Assembly: GCA_016795365.1 (NCBI GenBank)
Contig: JAEUHN010000005.1
Coordinates: 186,001-250,000 of the forward strand
Reading direction: 5' to 3'
Length of the DNA: 64,000 nt
DNA from: Verrucomicrobiaceae bacterium
GTDB taxonomy: Bacteria > Verrucomicrobiota > Verrucomicrobiia > Verrucomicrobiales > Verrucomicrobiaceae
In this document: positions 17,861 to 26,339 of the stretch, piece after piece
Numbering within the stretch: position 1 is the first letter of the stretch
Layout of the letters: each line of letters starts with the position of its first letter
The notes under the pieces: model-generated
The model's input: the letters and a program-made list of their open reading frames with translations, nothing else
The model's database searches: none
What the model was told of the DNA's origin: nothing
Program-made: the position numbers and the translations under genes

Positions 17861-18949
17861 ATGATTCGAGGAGCAGACAGATGGCTGTGGCCCGTGCTGA
17901 AGCAACAGCTCCAGCGCGAGCACGAGCGTCCACGGCACGTGTTTTTGGCGATTTGCGATCACTTTGAGCCACTGCATCACACGGACCAGGCGGGTGCACG
18001 CGAGCGTCTGCTGCGATGGCGCAGCGACTACATCGCTATGGCTGCCCAGTTTCGTGATTCGGATGGTCGTGGCCCAAGGCACAGCTTTTTCTATCCGATA
18101 GAGCAGTATGACCCGGACCACGTGGGCCTGGTCGTGGACATTTGCCGCGCCACAGGCTCAGAGATCGAAGTGCAACTCCATCACGATGGCGACACAGAAG
18201 CCTCGTTGACCGAGCAGCTGGTCAAAGGAATCGCCAACCTCGCTGGCCATGGCTGCCTCAGTGTGGATGATCAGGGATCCCTTCGGTTCGGGTTCGTGCA
18301 TGGCAACTGGGCGCTCTGCAATTCCCGCCCGGATGGTCGTTGGTGCGGCGTTCCGACCGAGCTTGCGCTGCTTCGAAAGCTGGGTTGCTATGCAGACTTC
18401 ACCTTCCCTTCTGCTCCCAGTCCGACTCAACCTCGAGCCGTCAACCAAATCGGCTACGCCTCGGAATGCGGGTCCTGTGCCGCACTCGATGCGCTGGAGC
18501 GAGCGACGGAAGGCGGCACCTCACCCTTGAGGCGCGACTTGAATCGACTTCTCCTTGTTCAGGGTCCGTTGGCTCTGAATTGGCAGCGACGAAAGTGGGG
18601 CTTGTTCCCGCGGGTTGAGAACGCGGACCTCACCCAGGCCAACCCTCCGACAGCCGAGCGTATGGGACTCTGGATGCGTCAGCACATTCACGTCGAGGGT
18701 CGTGCTGACTGGGTTTTTGTGAAGCTGCACACCCACGGTGCCACACCGCCGAACGCCGCGATGCTTCTGGGCGAACGCATGCGGGAGTTTCATCATTACT
18801 TTTCGACCGTTTTGCCCGGCCAAGCCAACGTCGCAGTCCACTACGTGACCGCACGGGAGATGGCCAATCTCGTCCACGCGGCCGAGGACGGCGTTCGAGG
18901 TGAGCCGGGCACGTGCTTCGACTATTGGCTAAAGCCACGACTCCGATAG
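17861..18949 (+). CDS. Putative NodB/deacetylase-like protein of the polysaccharide locus ('CDHFEP' protein)
   Basis: 362 residues from the ATG at 17861; the frame is open further upstream but only inside the GT2 gene. No signal peptide is visible. Near the N-terminus is H-V-F-L-A-I-C-D-H-F-E-P-L-H, and about 70 residues later E-I-E-V-Q-L-H-H-D-G-D, then FGFVHGNWALCNS, FTFPSAPSPTQP, CGSC and WVFVKLHTHG. The order Asp-His near a first strand, then a His pair after a strand, and later HGNWAL resembles the metal-binding layout of polysaccharide deacetylase (NodB) or other GH/deacetylase folds. I cannot name the family with confidence. Position after the GT2 supports a role in polysaccharide modification. 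Confidence 0.6.
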   Translation: MIRGADRWLWPVLKQQLQREHERPRHVFLAICDHFEPLHHTDQAGARERLLRWRSDYIAMAAQFRDSDGRGPRHSFFYPIEQYDPDHVGLVVDICRATGSEIEVQLHHDGDTEASLTEQLVKGIANLAGHGCLSVDDQGSLRFGFVHGNWALCNSRPDGRWCGVPTELALLRKLGCYADFTFPSAPSPTQPRAVNQIGYASECGSCAALDALERATEGGTSPLRRDLNRLLLVQGPLALNWQRRKWGLFPRVENADLTQANPPTAERMGLWMRQHIHVEGRADWVFVKLHTHGATPPNAAMLLGERMREFHHYFSTVLPGQANVAVHYVTAREMANLVHAAEDGVRGEPGTCFDYWLKPRLR

Positions 18950-19004
18950 GGAGAGGAAAGATTCCGGTAGGGGGACGGGCACTAGCCGTGTGTCTTAAAT
19001 TTGA

Positions 19005-19033
19005 TTTACACGTCCTAACTATGTTGCTATTAT
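19005..19033 (+). promoter_or_regulatory. Sigma-70-type promoter for the 641-residue membrane protein
   Basis: -35 TTTACA (19005-19010) and -10 TATTAT (19028-19033) are separated by exactly 17 bp; each matches the sigma-70 consensus at 5 of 6 bases. They sit in an AT-rich stretch unlike the surrounding DNA, about 36 bp before the GTG start at 19069. This suggests that the next gene is transcribed separately from the upstream polysaccharide genes. Confidence 0.6.
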
Positions 19034-19068
19034 TTCAACAATAACTCAACCCACTGTGTTTTAGCGCC

Positions 19069-20994
19069 GTGAACGACAGCCTCTCCAACATCGGTGAATG
19101 CCCCGAATCTCTGGTTCTTCCGGGAGTGAGGCTGCACGAAGCATTAAAGCACTCCTCGGGTGTTCCCGAAGCGTTTGATACCTACTGTCGGCGAGCGTTC
19201 CGAAGCGTCGAAACAGCGGCCATGGGGGCTCGCTTTTTGGTCAAGAGTTTCAGCAGCAAAATCGAGCTTCTGCTCGGGCTCGTGGACGTGCAGCACTTGA
19301 AGGCTGAGCTGATGGCAGGGTCCAATGTGCTGTGCTCGCTGGTGGCCGAGCAGTGGGATCGGGCGGGCAACTCAGATCGACTGGCCGTCTTGGCATCGTC
19401 GATTGGCGACGATTGGCGGGATGAGTTTCGCAATCCTGTGGCCATGGAGTTCATCCTCGCCCTAGCGGCAGCCGTTGCCATTCTGCACCCAGAGAAGGCG
19501 AAGATTCTTTTGGATCGGTGTCAGGCCGAGTGTGCAACGAAGCCTGAATTCAAAGAGGCTCTGGACGAAGCGCGCGAATGGCAGGAGGCTGGAGAGCTGG
19601 TGTCCCATGCATCGCCCGAGCAGAAGATGTTCTGGCATCGCCAGCTGGCCGGGCGGATCGGCGATTGGGTTTGGGACACTGCGGAGGCCAAGGCCGCCGT
19701 TTCTGATTTGGAGCAATCGAGGCCTGGGCAAGGCGTTTCGTCGCGCTTGCTCCGTGATCGAGTCCCTGGCTGGGCATGGAATCAGCGGCTGGAGCGCACA
19801 CAGAACTTGGCTGGCGAGGCGGCACTCCGCCAGCGTGGAGGCATTCAACGGAGCGTTTGGATAGGAGCGGGCAAGTGGTTGCTCGCGTTGATTGTCGGCC
19901 TGACGACCGGCACCTTGTTAAATACCGACAAGGCCCGTGAAGCCCTGGCTTCGATCAATGAAGATGCCGCCACCTCCAGCTCGGTGGCCTCCACCTCCGA
20001 ACGAGAAACGCCCGCGAGCGAACCTGACAGCAGTGGTAGCAAATCGGAAGCACCAGAACCTTCGGCACCTGCCGAATCGCAGGAACCCAAAGCATCGACA
20101 CCCACAGTCGCGGCGGCCGATGAGAAGGCTCCCCAAGATGCACCTCCGGCACCTGCTCCAGGCATGCCGACCACCGCAACCATTCAGCCCGAGGCAGATA
20201 CTCCTCCCGCCGCTGTGCCTTTGGTTGCAGTGAAATCCGATCGTGAGGGCTGGGTGCGAACGTCCTTGGGCGAGGAGCTGGAGCTTGCCAAGGCAAAGCC
20301 AGTTGATGGCAAGATTTTGGATTCCGCAGGCAGACCTTGGGTGGTCCCGGCGGATCTCGTTCTCGCGAAGGTCGAGGGCATGGCGACAGGGCTTTCCGAA
20401 GCTGCAAACCTTGAGAAGGAATCAGCAGAGCCAAGTGCTGGATCGCCTCCGGCATCGCCCGCGACGGCTGAAAGCCAGGCGGCGAGTGCCCCTGCGTCCC
20501 CCGACTCGGGAGGCCTTGATGGTGGCGCAGAACCTCAGGCCAAGACCGAAGAAGTCACCGTGATGAAGCCCGTCCAGTCCACTCCGTTCAACCTTCATCC
20601 AGACTACTTTGCTTCCAGCCAACAGACAGCATCAGCGTCGAGCGCGCCATCCAGCCAGCCCAAGACCACTTCGCGCAAGAATGCTTCCCCGTCGTCGTCA
20701 GGACCTCGTCCGGTGGTCCGCTCATCGAGTTCAAAGCCAAAGATTCGTATCGACTTCGATGACTCGAAGTCCTTTGTGACTCGCGCCAACAACATCCGGA
20801 TGATCTATCGAAATGGTGTCTGGGAGAGTTCACCGGGTGCTTACCTCGCCGGAGCAGCTGGCAGTCCCCAGGAATGGGCGAGGGACATGACCTTGAGAGA
20901 GAGGTCTTCGGGCACTATCCCGAGCAACTACATGTTCCAGGTGCTTAGCAACGGTGCCGTGCAGGTGGTGCCCGATCCGCAGCGCGGGAACTAG
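19069..20994 (+). CDS. Large single-TM protein, Ala/Pro/Ser-rich, with C-terminal module shared with the 26.3-kb protein
   Basis: 641 residues from a GTG start. The parts are: a helical N-terminal domain (about 1-260) without a recognised motif; one TM helix (about 267-283, GKWLLALIVGLTTGTLL); a Ser/Ala/Pro/Glu low-complexity stretch (about 300-380); a small beta segment with GWVRTSLGEELELAKAK...RPWVVPADLVL; more low complexity; and a C-terminal domain (about 560-640) with NNIRMIYRNGVWES...SGTIPSNYMFQVLSNGAVQVV. That last domain is similar to two copies in the secreted protein at 26340-27146. Topology would place the C-terminus in the periplasm. I do not recognise the family. It stands inside the polysaccharide locus with its own promoter, and its stop shares a CTAG with the convergent methyltransferase. 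Confidence 0.75.
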   Translation: MNDSLSNIGECPESLVLPGVRLHEALKHSSGVPEAFDTYCRRAFRSVETAAMGARFLVKSFSSKIELLLGLVDVQHLKAELMAGSNVLCSLVAEQWDRAGNSDRLAVLASSIGDDWRDEFRNPVAMEFILALAAAVAILHPEKAKILLDRCQAECATKPEFKEALDEAREWQEAGELVSHASPEQKMFWHRQLAGRIGDWVWDTAEAKAAVSDLEQSRPGQGVSSRLLRDRVPGWAWNQRLERTQNLAGEAALRQRGGIQRSVWIGAGKWLLALIVGLTTGTLLNTDKAREALASINEDAATSSSVASTSERETPASEPDSSGSKSEAPEPSAPAESQEPKASTPTVAAADEKAPQDAPPAPAPGMPTTATIQPEADTPPAAVPLVAVKSDREGWVRTSLGEELELAKAKPVDGKILDSAGRPWVVPADLVLAKVEGMATGLSEAANLEKESAEPSAGSPPASPATAESQAASAPASPDSGGLDGGAEPQAKTEEVTVMKPVQSTPFNLHPDYFASSQQTASASSAPSSQPKTTSRKNASPSSSGPRPVVRSSSSKPKIRIDFDDSKSFVTRANNIRMIYRNGVWESSPGAYLAGAAGSPQEWARDMTLRERSSGTIPSNYMFQVLSNGAVQVVPDPQRGN

Positions 20995-21827
20995 CCTTTG
21001 ACCGCCACCATGGTCACGGCTGGGAAAAGCCGTTGGCAGAGGGTGCGTCGGAAACCGTGAGGCAGGGGGGCCAGCAGCAACTCAAGAGCGTCCACCACGA
21101 TGTTGAAAAGCGAGCCTCGCTGGGTGCGCCCCATGCGGAACACGTAGCTGGTTTTGAATCCGTGGCGTGCGAGCAGGGCGCGCATCTGGCGATGGGTCCA
21201 CTCCTGGAAATGGAAGCACAAGAGTTCATTCGTGAAGCAGCGCGAGATGTCGTGCGGCCCCGAGTAGCGATGCGGTGTGTCGAAGACATACACGCCGCCG
21301 GGTTTGAGCAGACGATGCACGAGTTCGAAGTGCGGGCCCACATCATCCGGGTGCAGGTGCTCCAGGAATTGAAAGCTGAAGGCGATTTCGGCAATGCTGT
21401 CCGGTAGGTCGAGGTGGTAGCCGTCATAGACCACGTGCTGATAGTTCACGGGCACCGGCGTCTTCGGATCGAGTTGGTTGGAAATGTCCACCCCGATGAC
21501 CTTGCGTGCGGTCTTGGCGGCCTCGAATCCCAGCCAGCCGTTGCCAGGTGCGAACTCAATCAAGGTGGAGTCCTGCCCGAGATACTCGCGCACCAGCTTC
21601 ATCTGTGCGGCGACGTTGCGGGAGCGAATCTCCTCAGAGTCGAGCCGCGTCCAGCGGGGATGATCCGGCACGCGGGAGAACAGTTCCTCGTAGAGCGTGC
21701 CATAAAGCTGCGATCGTTCCTCGCGCGTGGATTGGCGAAGCCGTCCGGCGAGTTCTTTCTCCACCTCGAAGTGGTTGCGAAGCTGCTCCTGGGTGCGGGC
21801 GGGAGGAAGAGTGGAGGGCGAACTCAT
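20991..21827 (-). CDS. Class I SAM-dependent methyltransferase (third of a coupled set)
   Basis: 278 residues from the ATG at 21827, chosen because it overlaps the stop of the preceding gene as ATGA; the frame extends 17 codons further. SAM-binding motif I reads LIEFAPGNGWLGFEAA, followed by VIGVDIS. Later motifs are IAFSFQFLEHLHPDD and LKPGGVYVFDTPHRYSG. It fits the Methyltransf_11/23 group and may methylate a sugar or a lipid-linked intermediate, judged by position among glycosyltransferases. Its stop TAG overlaps the stop of the convergent gene in the palindrome CTAG (20991-20994). Confidence 0.87.
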   Translation of the reverse strand: MSSPSTLPPARTQEQLRNHFEVEKELAGRLRQSTREERSQLYGTLYEELFSRVPDHPRWTRLDSEEIRSRNVAAQMKLVREYLGQDSTLIEFAPGNGWLGFEAAKTARKVIGVDISNQLDPKTPVPVNYQHVVYDGYHLDLPDSIAEIAFSFQFLEHLHPDDVGPHFELVHRLLKPGGVYVFDTPHRYSGPHDISRCFTNELLCFHFQEWTHRQMRALLARHGFKTSYVFRMGRTQRGSLFNIVVDALELLLAPLPHGFRRTLCQRLFPAVTMVAVKG

Positions 21828-22558
21828 AAAGGTTTCCGAGCGAGAACGAGATACTGGGCTCCGGTGGGCAGCTTGCACACATGACGCTCCAGAGGCCGCA
21901 GGAAGCTGAGTGAGGCGGGGAAGATGAACAAGAAGTCCGTGCGGATGACCTGGAGTCCGGTGGTTTCGATCATGCGGCGTGATTCATCGGGCCAGAGCAT
22001 GATGGCATCGCGATCGAAGGGCACGAGCGCCATGAGCAGCCGGGTGATAGGGTTCCAGGGATTGTTCTCCCAGTAAGCGAACCATCCGCCGGGCTTGAGT
22101 GCGGTGGCGATTTGTTGGATGCAGTTGGCTCGTTCGGCTGGAGGAATGTGATGGAACACGCCATTGCAGTAGGCGAAGTCAAAAGTGCCAGCCTGAGCGG
22201 CGAGATCATCGGGGTGCCCGAAGCCGGCACGATCGGAGCCATGGGCTTGATGGGCCAGTTCGCAGGACTCGGCGGAGGTGTCCACGCCCCAGACCTTTCC
22301 GGCTTCGACGACGTTGTGCAGGAAGGGCGTGGCTGCGCCGATGCCGCAGCCGTAGTCGAGGCAGTTCCAGCCTGGCCGCCAATACTCGCCCAGGACTTCG
22401 CGCGTCCATTTCAGGCGAGTCTCGGCGAAATACTCCTTGGCCTCGCCCGTGAATCGCAGCCCTTTGTTGATCGCCTGATCGTAGGCCGACGCATACTCGT
22501 CGAAGGCGCGCGGGCTAAGCTTTTCAGCAGACTCAGATGGTGATGAGGGTGTGCTCAC
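21824..22558 (-). CDS. Class I SAM-dependent methyltransferase (second of a coupled set)
   Basis: 244 residues from a GTG at 22558 that overlaps the stop of the upstream methyltransferase (GTGA); a longer frame exists but would reach into that gene. Motif I is CLDYGCGIGAATPFL, then VWGVDTSAESCELA, FDFAYCNGVFHHIPPAER and LKPGGWFAYWENNPWNP. This is a UbiE/Methyltransf_25-like layout. The substrate is unknown; polysaccharide methylation is an inference from context. It is translationally coupled on both sides. Confidence 0.87.
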   Translation of the reverse strand: MSTPSSPSESAEKLSPRAFDEYASAYDQAINKGLRFTGEAKEYFAETRLKWTREVLGEYWRPGWNCLDYGCGIGAATPFLHNVVEAGKVWGVDTSAESCELAHQAHGSDRAGFGHPDDLAAQAGTFDFAYCNGVFHHIPPAERANCIQQIATALKPGGWFAYWENNPWNPITRLLMALVPFDRDAIMLWPDESRRMIETTGLQVIRTDFLFIFPASLSFLRPLERHVCKLPTGAQYLVLARKPL

Positions 22559-23370
22559 GAGCGACGCTTGAAGACGGTGATCACATCCTTGTAGAGACCA
22601 GCTTGATGAGTGGTGCCTTCGTCCTGCCACTCGAGCACGGACTCCACGATCTCGAAGCCACGATCCTGCAAGGTCTTGAGAAAGCTCTCGTGCGTCACAT
22701 TGCTGCGCCAGCCTCCGAGTGCTCCGCCGACACTGCCGTGATGAATGACGCCAATGGCACCGGGAGTCATGACGCGGTGAAACTCGTCGGCATACGCCTG
22801 GACCTCGGCGAGGTTGATGTGAACGAAGACATCGAAACTCCAGAGGGCATCCACACTGCTATCGGCGATGCCTTGCAAGTCAGAGCCAGAGCCGACGATG
22901 AAGCTGGCCTTGGGCTCGTGGCTGAACTTCTTCCGGCAGAGGTCCACGCAGCTCTCGGAGATGTCCACAGCGGTGAATGACGCGCTGCGGGCGATGAGTG
23001 CGCCTGTCCAGCGACCGCCGCCAGGGCCGATCTCGAGCACGCGAGTGCCGGTGGGAATGTGGCGCTCCAGCACACACTTCATCACCGAGGCTTTCCATTC
23101 GTCCGAAGGGGTCCACTCATCGCCGCCACCGCCCCAGTCCCAGGCTTCCCAGATGGCCTTGTTCAAGGCTTTGCTGTTCATGCCGGGGATGCCTGTCCGG
23201 CGTCGAATGCCATCCATGGACTTGAAGAACCGATCAGCCACAGCACTGGCGGCATAGTAGCCCCCCAGGCAGGCGCACCAGAGCGGGCCATTTTCTTTGA
23301 GCACGAGAAGGCCAATCCTGAGCTTGCTGGCCAGACTGAGTCTCTGACGATTTTCTACGATGTCTTTCAT
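22555..23370 (-). CDS. Class I SAM-dependent methyltransferase (first of a coupled set)
   Basis: 271 residues. Residues 1-90 are an N-terminal extension with a hydrophobic patch (GPLWCACLGGYYAASAVADRFF) that may sit on the membrane. Then come motif I VLEIGPGGGRWTGALI, AVDISESCVDLC, SVDALWSFDVFVHINLAEVQ and VIHHGSVGGALGG. It heads a three-gene minus-strand unit whose genes overlap by 4 bp each. The unit is divergent from the GT39-like gene; the 104-bp gap (23371-23474) must hold both promoters, though none is obvious. Confidence 0.87.
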   Translation of the reverse strand: MKDIVENRQRLSLASKLRIGLLVLKENGPLWCACLGGYYAASAVADRFFKSMDGIRRRTGIPGMNSKALNKAIWEAWDWGGGGDEWTPSDEWKASVMKCVLERHIPTGTRVLEIGPGGGRWTGALIARSASFTAVDISESCVDLCRKKFSHEPKASFIVGSGSDLQGIADSSVDALWSFDVFVHINLAEVQAYADEFHRVMTPGAIGVIHHGSVGGALGGWRSNVTHESFLKTLQDRGFEIVESVLEWQDEGTTHQAGLYKDVITVFKRRS

Positions 23371-23474
23371 GGGGGAGATGAACCACGGAATTGACTGATC
23401 GAGTGCAGTTCATTTGCGCGGTCCGCCCTTTTGCCCGAAGAATCGGCCCTGGTCAAACCAGAGTCACTTCTCCC

Positions 23475-25076
23475 ATGCCATCGTTGAAACCCGAAGCTCC
23501 CAACAAATCCCAGTGTCACCCGTGGCAATGGGCACTGGTGCTGGTGGTGCTGACCGGTGTGGCGGTGTTGATGCAATGGCTGAATGCGGCCTACTCGGCG
23601 GATATCGGGGCCGACCCCGATGAGCCCGCCCATGCGGTGACGAGTCTCATGATGAGGGACTACCTGGCGAGCGGCATGTGGAAAGGCGTGCACCCGATGA
23701 AGTTTGCCCAGGACTACTACGATCACTTCCCGAAGGTAGCGCTCGGGCACTACCCGCCCGCTTTTTACGGGGTTGCAGGTCTGTGGTTGCTGCCCGCAGC
23801 ATCGAAAACGGCGCTCATGGCATTGATCGGTTTGCTCGCTGGTGGTCTGGGCACCCTGACGGCAGCGCTGGGGCTGCGTAGTGGTCTGGATCGGGGGAGT
23901 TCGTTGTTGGTGGGCTTTTGGTTGGTGCTGCTGCCAGTGACCCAAAAGCAATCCATGCTGGTGATGTCGGACCTGCTGCTCGTGATCGGGTGCCTGTCGG
24001 CCACGTGGCTGTGGGCGAGGTTTCTGGTTGGGCCAACGGTTGGTCGGGGACTTTTGTTTGGCGTGGTCGCTGCGTTTGCGATTCTGGTGAAAGGCTCGGC
24101 GATGGCCCTGGCACTGGTGCCAGTGATCTCGATTGTTGTGTTGAAGCGCTGGAGCTTGCTCAAGCGCTGGTCCTTCTGGCTTGCACCTTTGCCTGTGGTG
24201 CTCACCGCCTTGCCATGGACGCTCTTGACGATGGAAATCACGAAGGAAGGAATGCTCGATCAATCGGTCTCCAGCTACTTTCCCGAGGCCTTCAAATACT
24301 ATGCCGAGGCGTCGGTTTATACCTTCGGCTGGGTGTTGCTCCTGGTAGCGACCATCGGCGTTGGACGATGGATCTATGACGTGTTGAAGTGCCGCAGTGC
24401 AGGCCCTCTGGCGGTCTCGATGCTTGGCTTTGCCGTGGCACTCGTTGGCTTGTATCTCGTTTCTCCCACGGGGCTGAGCGCGCGCTACTTGCTGCCGCTG
24501 GCTCCATTGCTGGTGATCTCGGCCGCGCATGGCTGGTGGGTGCGTCGCGCTGATGCAAGTCCCAATCCCTACAGGTATCTGGCCATAATTGTAGTGATGA
24601 AACTTTCGATTGGGACCGTCGATCGAGGGCCGGTGAAGGTGGCGTCGGGATTTGGAACAGTGGCCTCGCGATTGTTGGACAGTGGTCCCCCTGGCAAGGT
24701 GCTTGTCATCTCGGATGCGAGGGGCGAGGGCGGTCTGGTGGCGGAGTTGGCATTTCGTTCGACCGATCGACTTGAGCATCCGTGGACCGTCGTTCGTGGC
24801 AGCAAATTCATGTCCAAGAGTGACTGGATCGGGCGCGGCTATCAGGCGGCCTTTGCGAGTGCTGAAGAGTTTCGCACTGCGGCGCAACAAGAGGGCATCG
24901 CATGGGTGGTGGAGGATACCGGAGTTCCCGAAGGCTACGTGCAGCGCCATCATCAGCAGCTGGCCGAGTGGAGCGCCACCTGGAGCCCAGCCTTCGAAAC
25001 CCAGGCTGAGAAACAATGGGTGGCCGGCAAGCACGCGCTGAAGCTGTTTCATCTGCCATCGATCACCAAGCCATGA
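23475..25076 (+). CDS. GT39/ArnT-like membrane glycosyltransferase
   Basis: 533 residues from the ATG at 23475; a TTG at 23391 is in frame but less likely. About ten TM helices. After the first helix the loop carries ADPDEPAHAVTSLMMRDYL, whose D-x-D-E-x-x-H fits the catalytic acidic motif of the PMT/ArnT (GT-C) superfamily. Next comes GHYPPAFYGVAGLW with a conserved H-Y-P-P, and later STGLSARYLLPLAPLL-like spacing (SPTGLSARYLLPLA). These enzymes use polyprenyl-phosphate sugars on the periplasmic side. A C-terminal soluble part follows (about 400-533). It overlaps the GT4 start as ATGA, so the two are coupled. Confidence 0.85.
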   Translation: MPSLKPEAPNKSQCHPWQWALVLVVLTGVAVLMQWLNAAYSADIGADPDEPAHAVTSLMMRDYLASGMWKGVHPMKFAQDYYDHFPKVALGHYPPAFYGVAGLWLLPAASKTALMALIGLLAGGLGTLTAALGLRSGLDRGSSLLVGFWLVLLPVTQKQSMLVMSDLLLVIGCLSATWLWARFLVGPTVGRGLLFGVVAAFAILVKGSAMALALVPVISIVVLKRWSLLKRWSFWLAPLPVVLTALPWTLLTMEITKEGMLDQSVSSYFPEAFKYYAEASVYTFGWVLLLVATIGVGRWIYDVLKCRSAGPLAVSMLGFAVALVGLYLVSPTGLSARYLLPLAPLLVISAAHGWWVRRADASPNPYRYLAIIVVMKLSIGTVDRGPVKVASGFGTVASRLLDSGPPGKVLVISDARGEGGLVAELAFRSTDRLEHPWTVVRGSKFMSKSDWIGRGYQAAFASAEEFRTAAQQEGIAWVVEDTGVPEGYVQRHHQQLAEWSATWSPAFETQAEKQWVAGKHALKLFHLPSITKP

Positions 25077-26311
25077 GCGAGACGTCCTGGAGAATCCTTT
25101 GGGTCAAAGCCGGAGCCCTGCATCCTGCCGACACGGGCGGGAAGATTCGCACCCTGAGCATGCTGCGTGAACTCAACCGCTGGCATCACGTGACCTTTCT
25201 CTCGCCACATCCCGCGGGCTCCGCACATCATCCCGATGAGATGCCCGACGGCTATGCAAATGACAAGATCTGGATCGAGCGCCACGAGCCTGCCCGCATG
25301 TCAGCCGCGTTCTTCATGCAGCTAGCATTGAACCTTTTCTCATCGCAACCCTTCGCGCTGTCGAAGCACTTCGTGGGCGAACTCAAGGAGCGACTGATGG
25401 CCCTCGATGCCTCCGGAGAGTTTGATCTCATCGTGTGCGACTTCCTTGCCCCAGCGCTTCACTTTGAAGGACATCAATGGCGCACGCCGACGGTGCTCTT
25501 CCAGCACAACATGGAGTCCCAGATCTGGAAACGGATGGCCGCTAATCATCCGCGGTGGTGGGGCCGCATGTTTCTTCAGAGCCAGTTCAGGCGGATGTAT
25601 CGCTGTGAGGAGAATCTCAGCCGCCTTTTCAAAGGGATCATCACCGTGTCTGCCGAGGACTCGAAGTTTGCGCGCGAGCAATACCATCTGACCAATGTGC
25701 TGGGCGACGTGCCGCCGGGCGTGGACACGGAGTTCTTCCGGCCTACGGATCGTCTAGCCGAAAGTCAGCCCGTGCTGGCGTTTTTGGGCTCAATGGACTG
25801 GATGCCCAACATCGAAGGCGTGCATTGGTTTGTTCGGGAAGTTTATCCCCAGGTGCGTGCAGCCATGCCGGGAGTTCGGCTGCGCATTGTCGGGCGCAAA
25901 CCAGGTGCGGACATCCGAGCCCTGGCGCAGCATGATCCCACGATCGAAGTTACTGGCACCGTCGAGGATGTGCGGCCCTGCCTGGCTGATGCTGCCGCTT
26001 TGATCGTGCCCCTGCTCTCAGGCGGCGGCACGCGGATCAAGATACTCGAAGCCATGGCCTTTGGTCTCCCCGTCCTCTCCACCACCATCGGCGCTGAGGG
26101 CTTGCCTTTCGACCATGACCGGCACCTGCTGCTGGCGGACTCCAGCGCTGACTTCGCCACTCAGTGTGTCCACATGCTGCGGGATCGAAGCTTGCGTGAC
26201 CGCTTGGCGCAGGCAGCACGGGATGAAGTCGTGAATCACTACTCCTGGGCTGCCGCGTCGCGGAAGTTTGAAGCTCTCTGCCGTGTCATCGTAGAAAAAA
26301 GGCTGGCCTGA
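25073..26311 (+). CDS. Glycosyltransferase family 4
   Basis: 412 residues from the ATG at 25073, which overlaps the stop of the GT39-like gene (ATGA). GT-B fold: the N-terminal half has PADTGGKIRTLSMLREL, and the C-terminal half begins around PVLAFLGSMDWMPNIEGVHWF. The donor-site motif is EVTGTVEDVRPCLADAAALIVPLLSGGGTRIKILEAMAFGLPVLST with the E-x7-E-like spacing of retaining GT4 enzymes. It probably adds a hexose from a nucleotide donor in the cytoplasm. The sequence resembles GTs of exopolysaccharide clusters that carry a DWMPN motif. Confidence 0.92.
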   Translation: MSETSWRILWVKAGALHPADTGGKIRTLSMLRELNRWHHVTFLSPHPAGSAHHPDEMPDGYANDKIWIERHEPARMSAAFFMQLALNLFSSQPFALSKHFVGELKERLMALDASGEFDLIVCDFLAPALHFEGHQWRTPTVLFQHNMESQIWKRMAANHPRWWGRMFLQSQFRRMYRCEENLSRLFKGIITVSAEDSKFAREQYHLTNVLGDVPPGVDTEFFRPTDRLAESQPVLAFLGSMDWMPNIEGVHWFVREVYPQVRAAMPGVRLRIVGRKPGADIRALAQHDPTIEVTGTVEDVRPCLADAAALIVPLLSGGGTRIKILEAMAFGLPVLSTTIGAEGLPFDHDRHLLLADSSADFATQCVHMLRDRSLRDRLAQAARDEVVNHYSWAAASRKFEALCRVIVEKRLA

Positions 26312-26339
26312 GTTTGGCAAGAGAGTTATCATAGTAATT

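Noticed and set aside
23367..25052. Long open frame (561 codons) antisense to the GT39-like gene
   Set aside because: His/Gln/Arg-rich nonsense composition and no motif, while the plus-strand frame has TM helices and the acidic GT-C motif.
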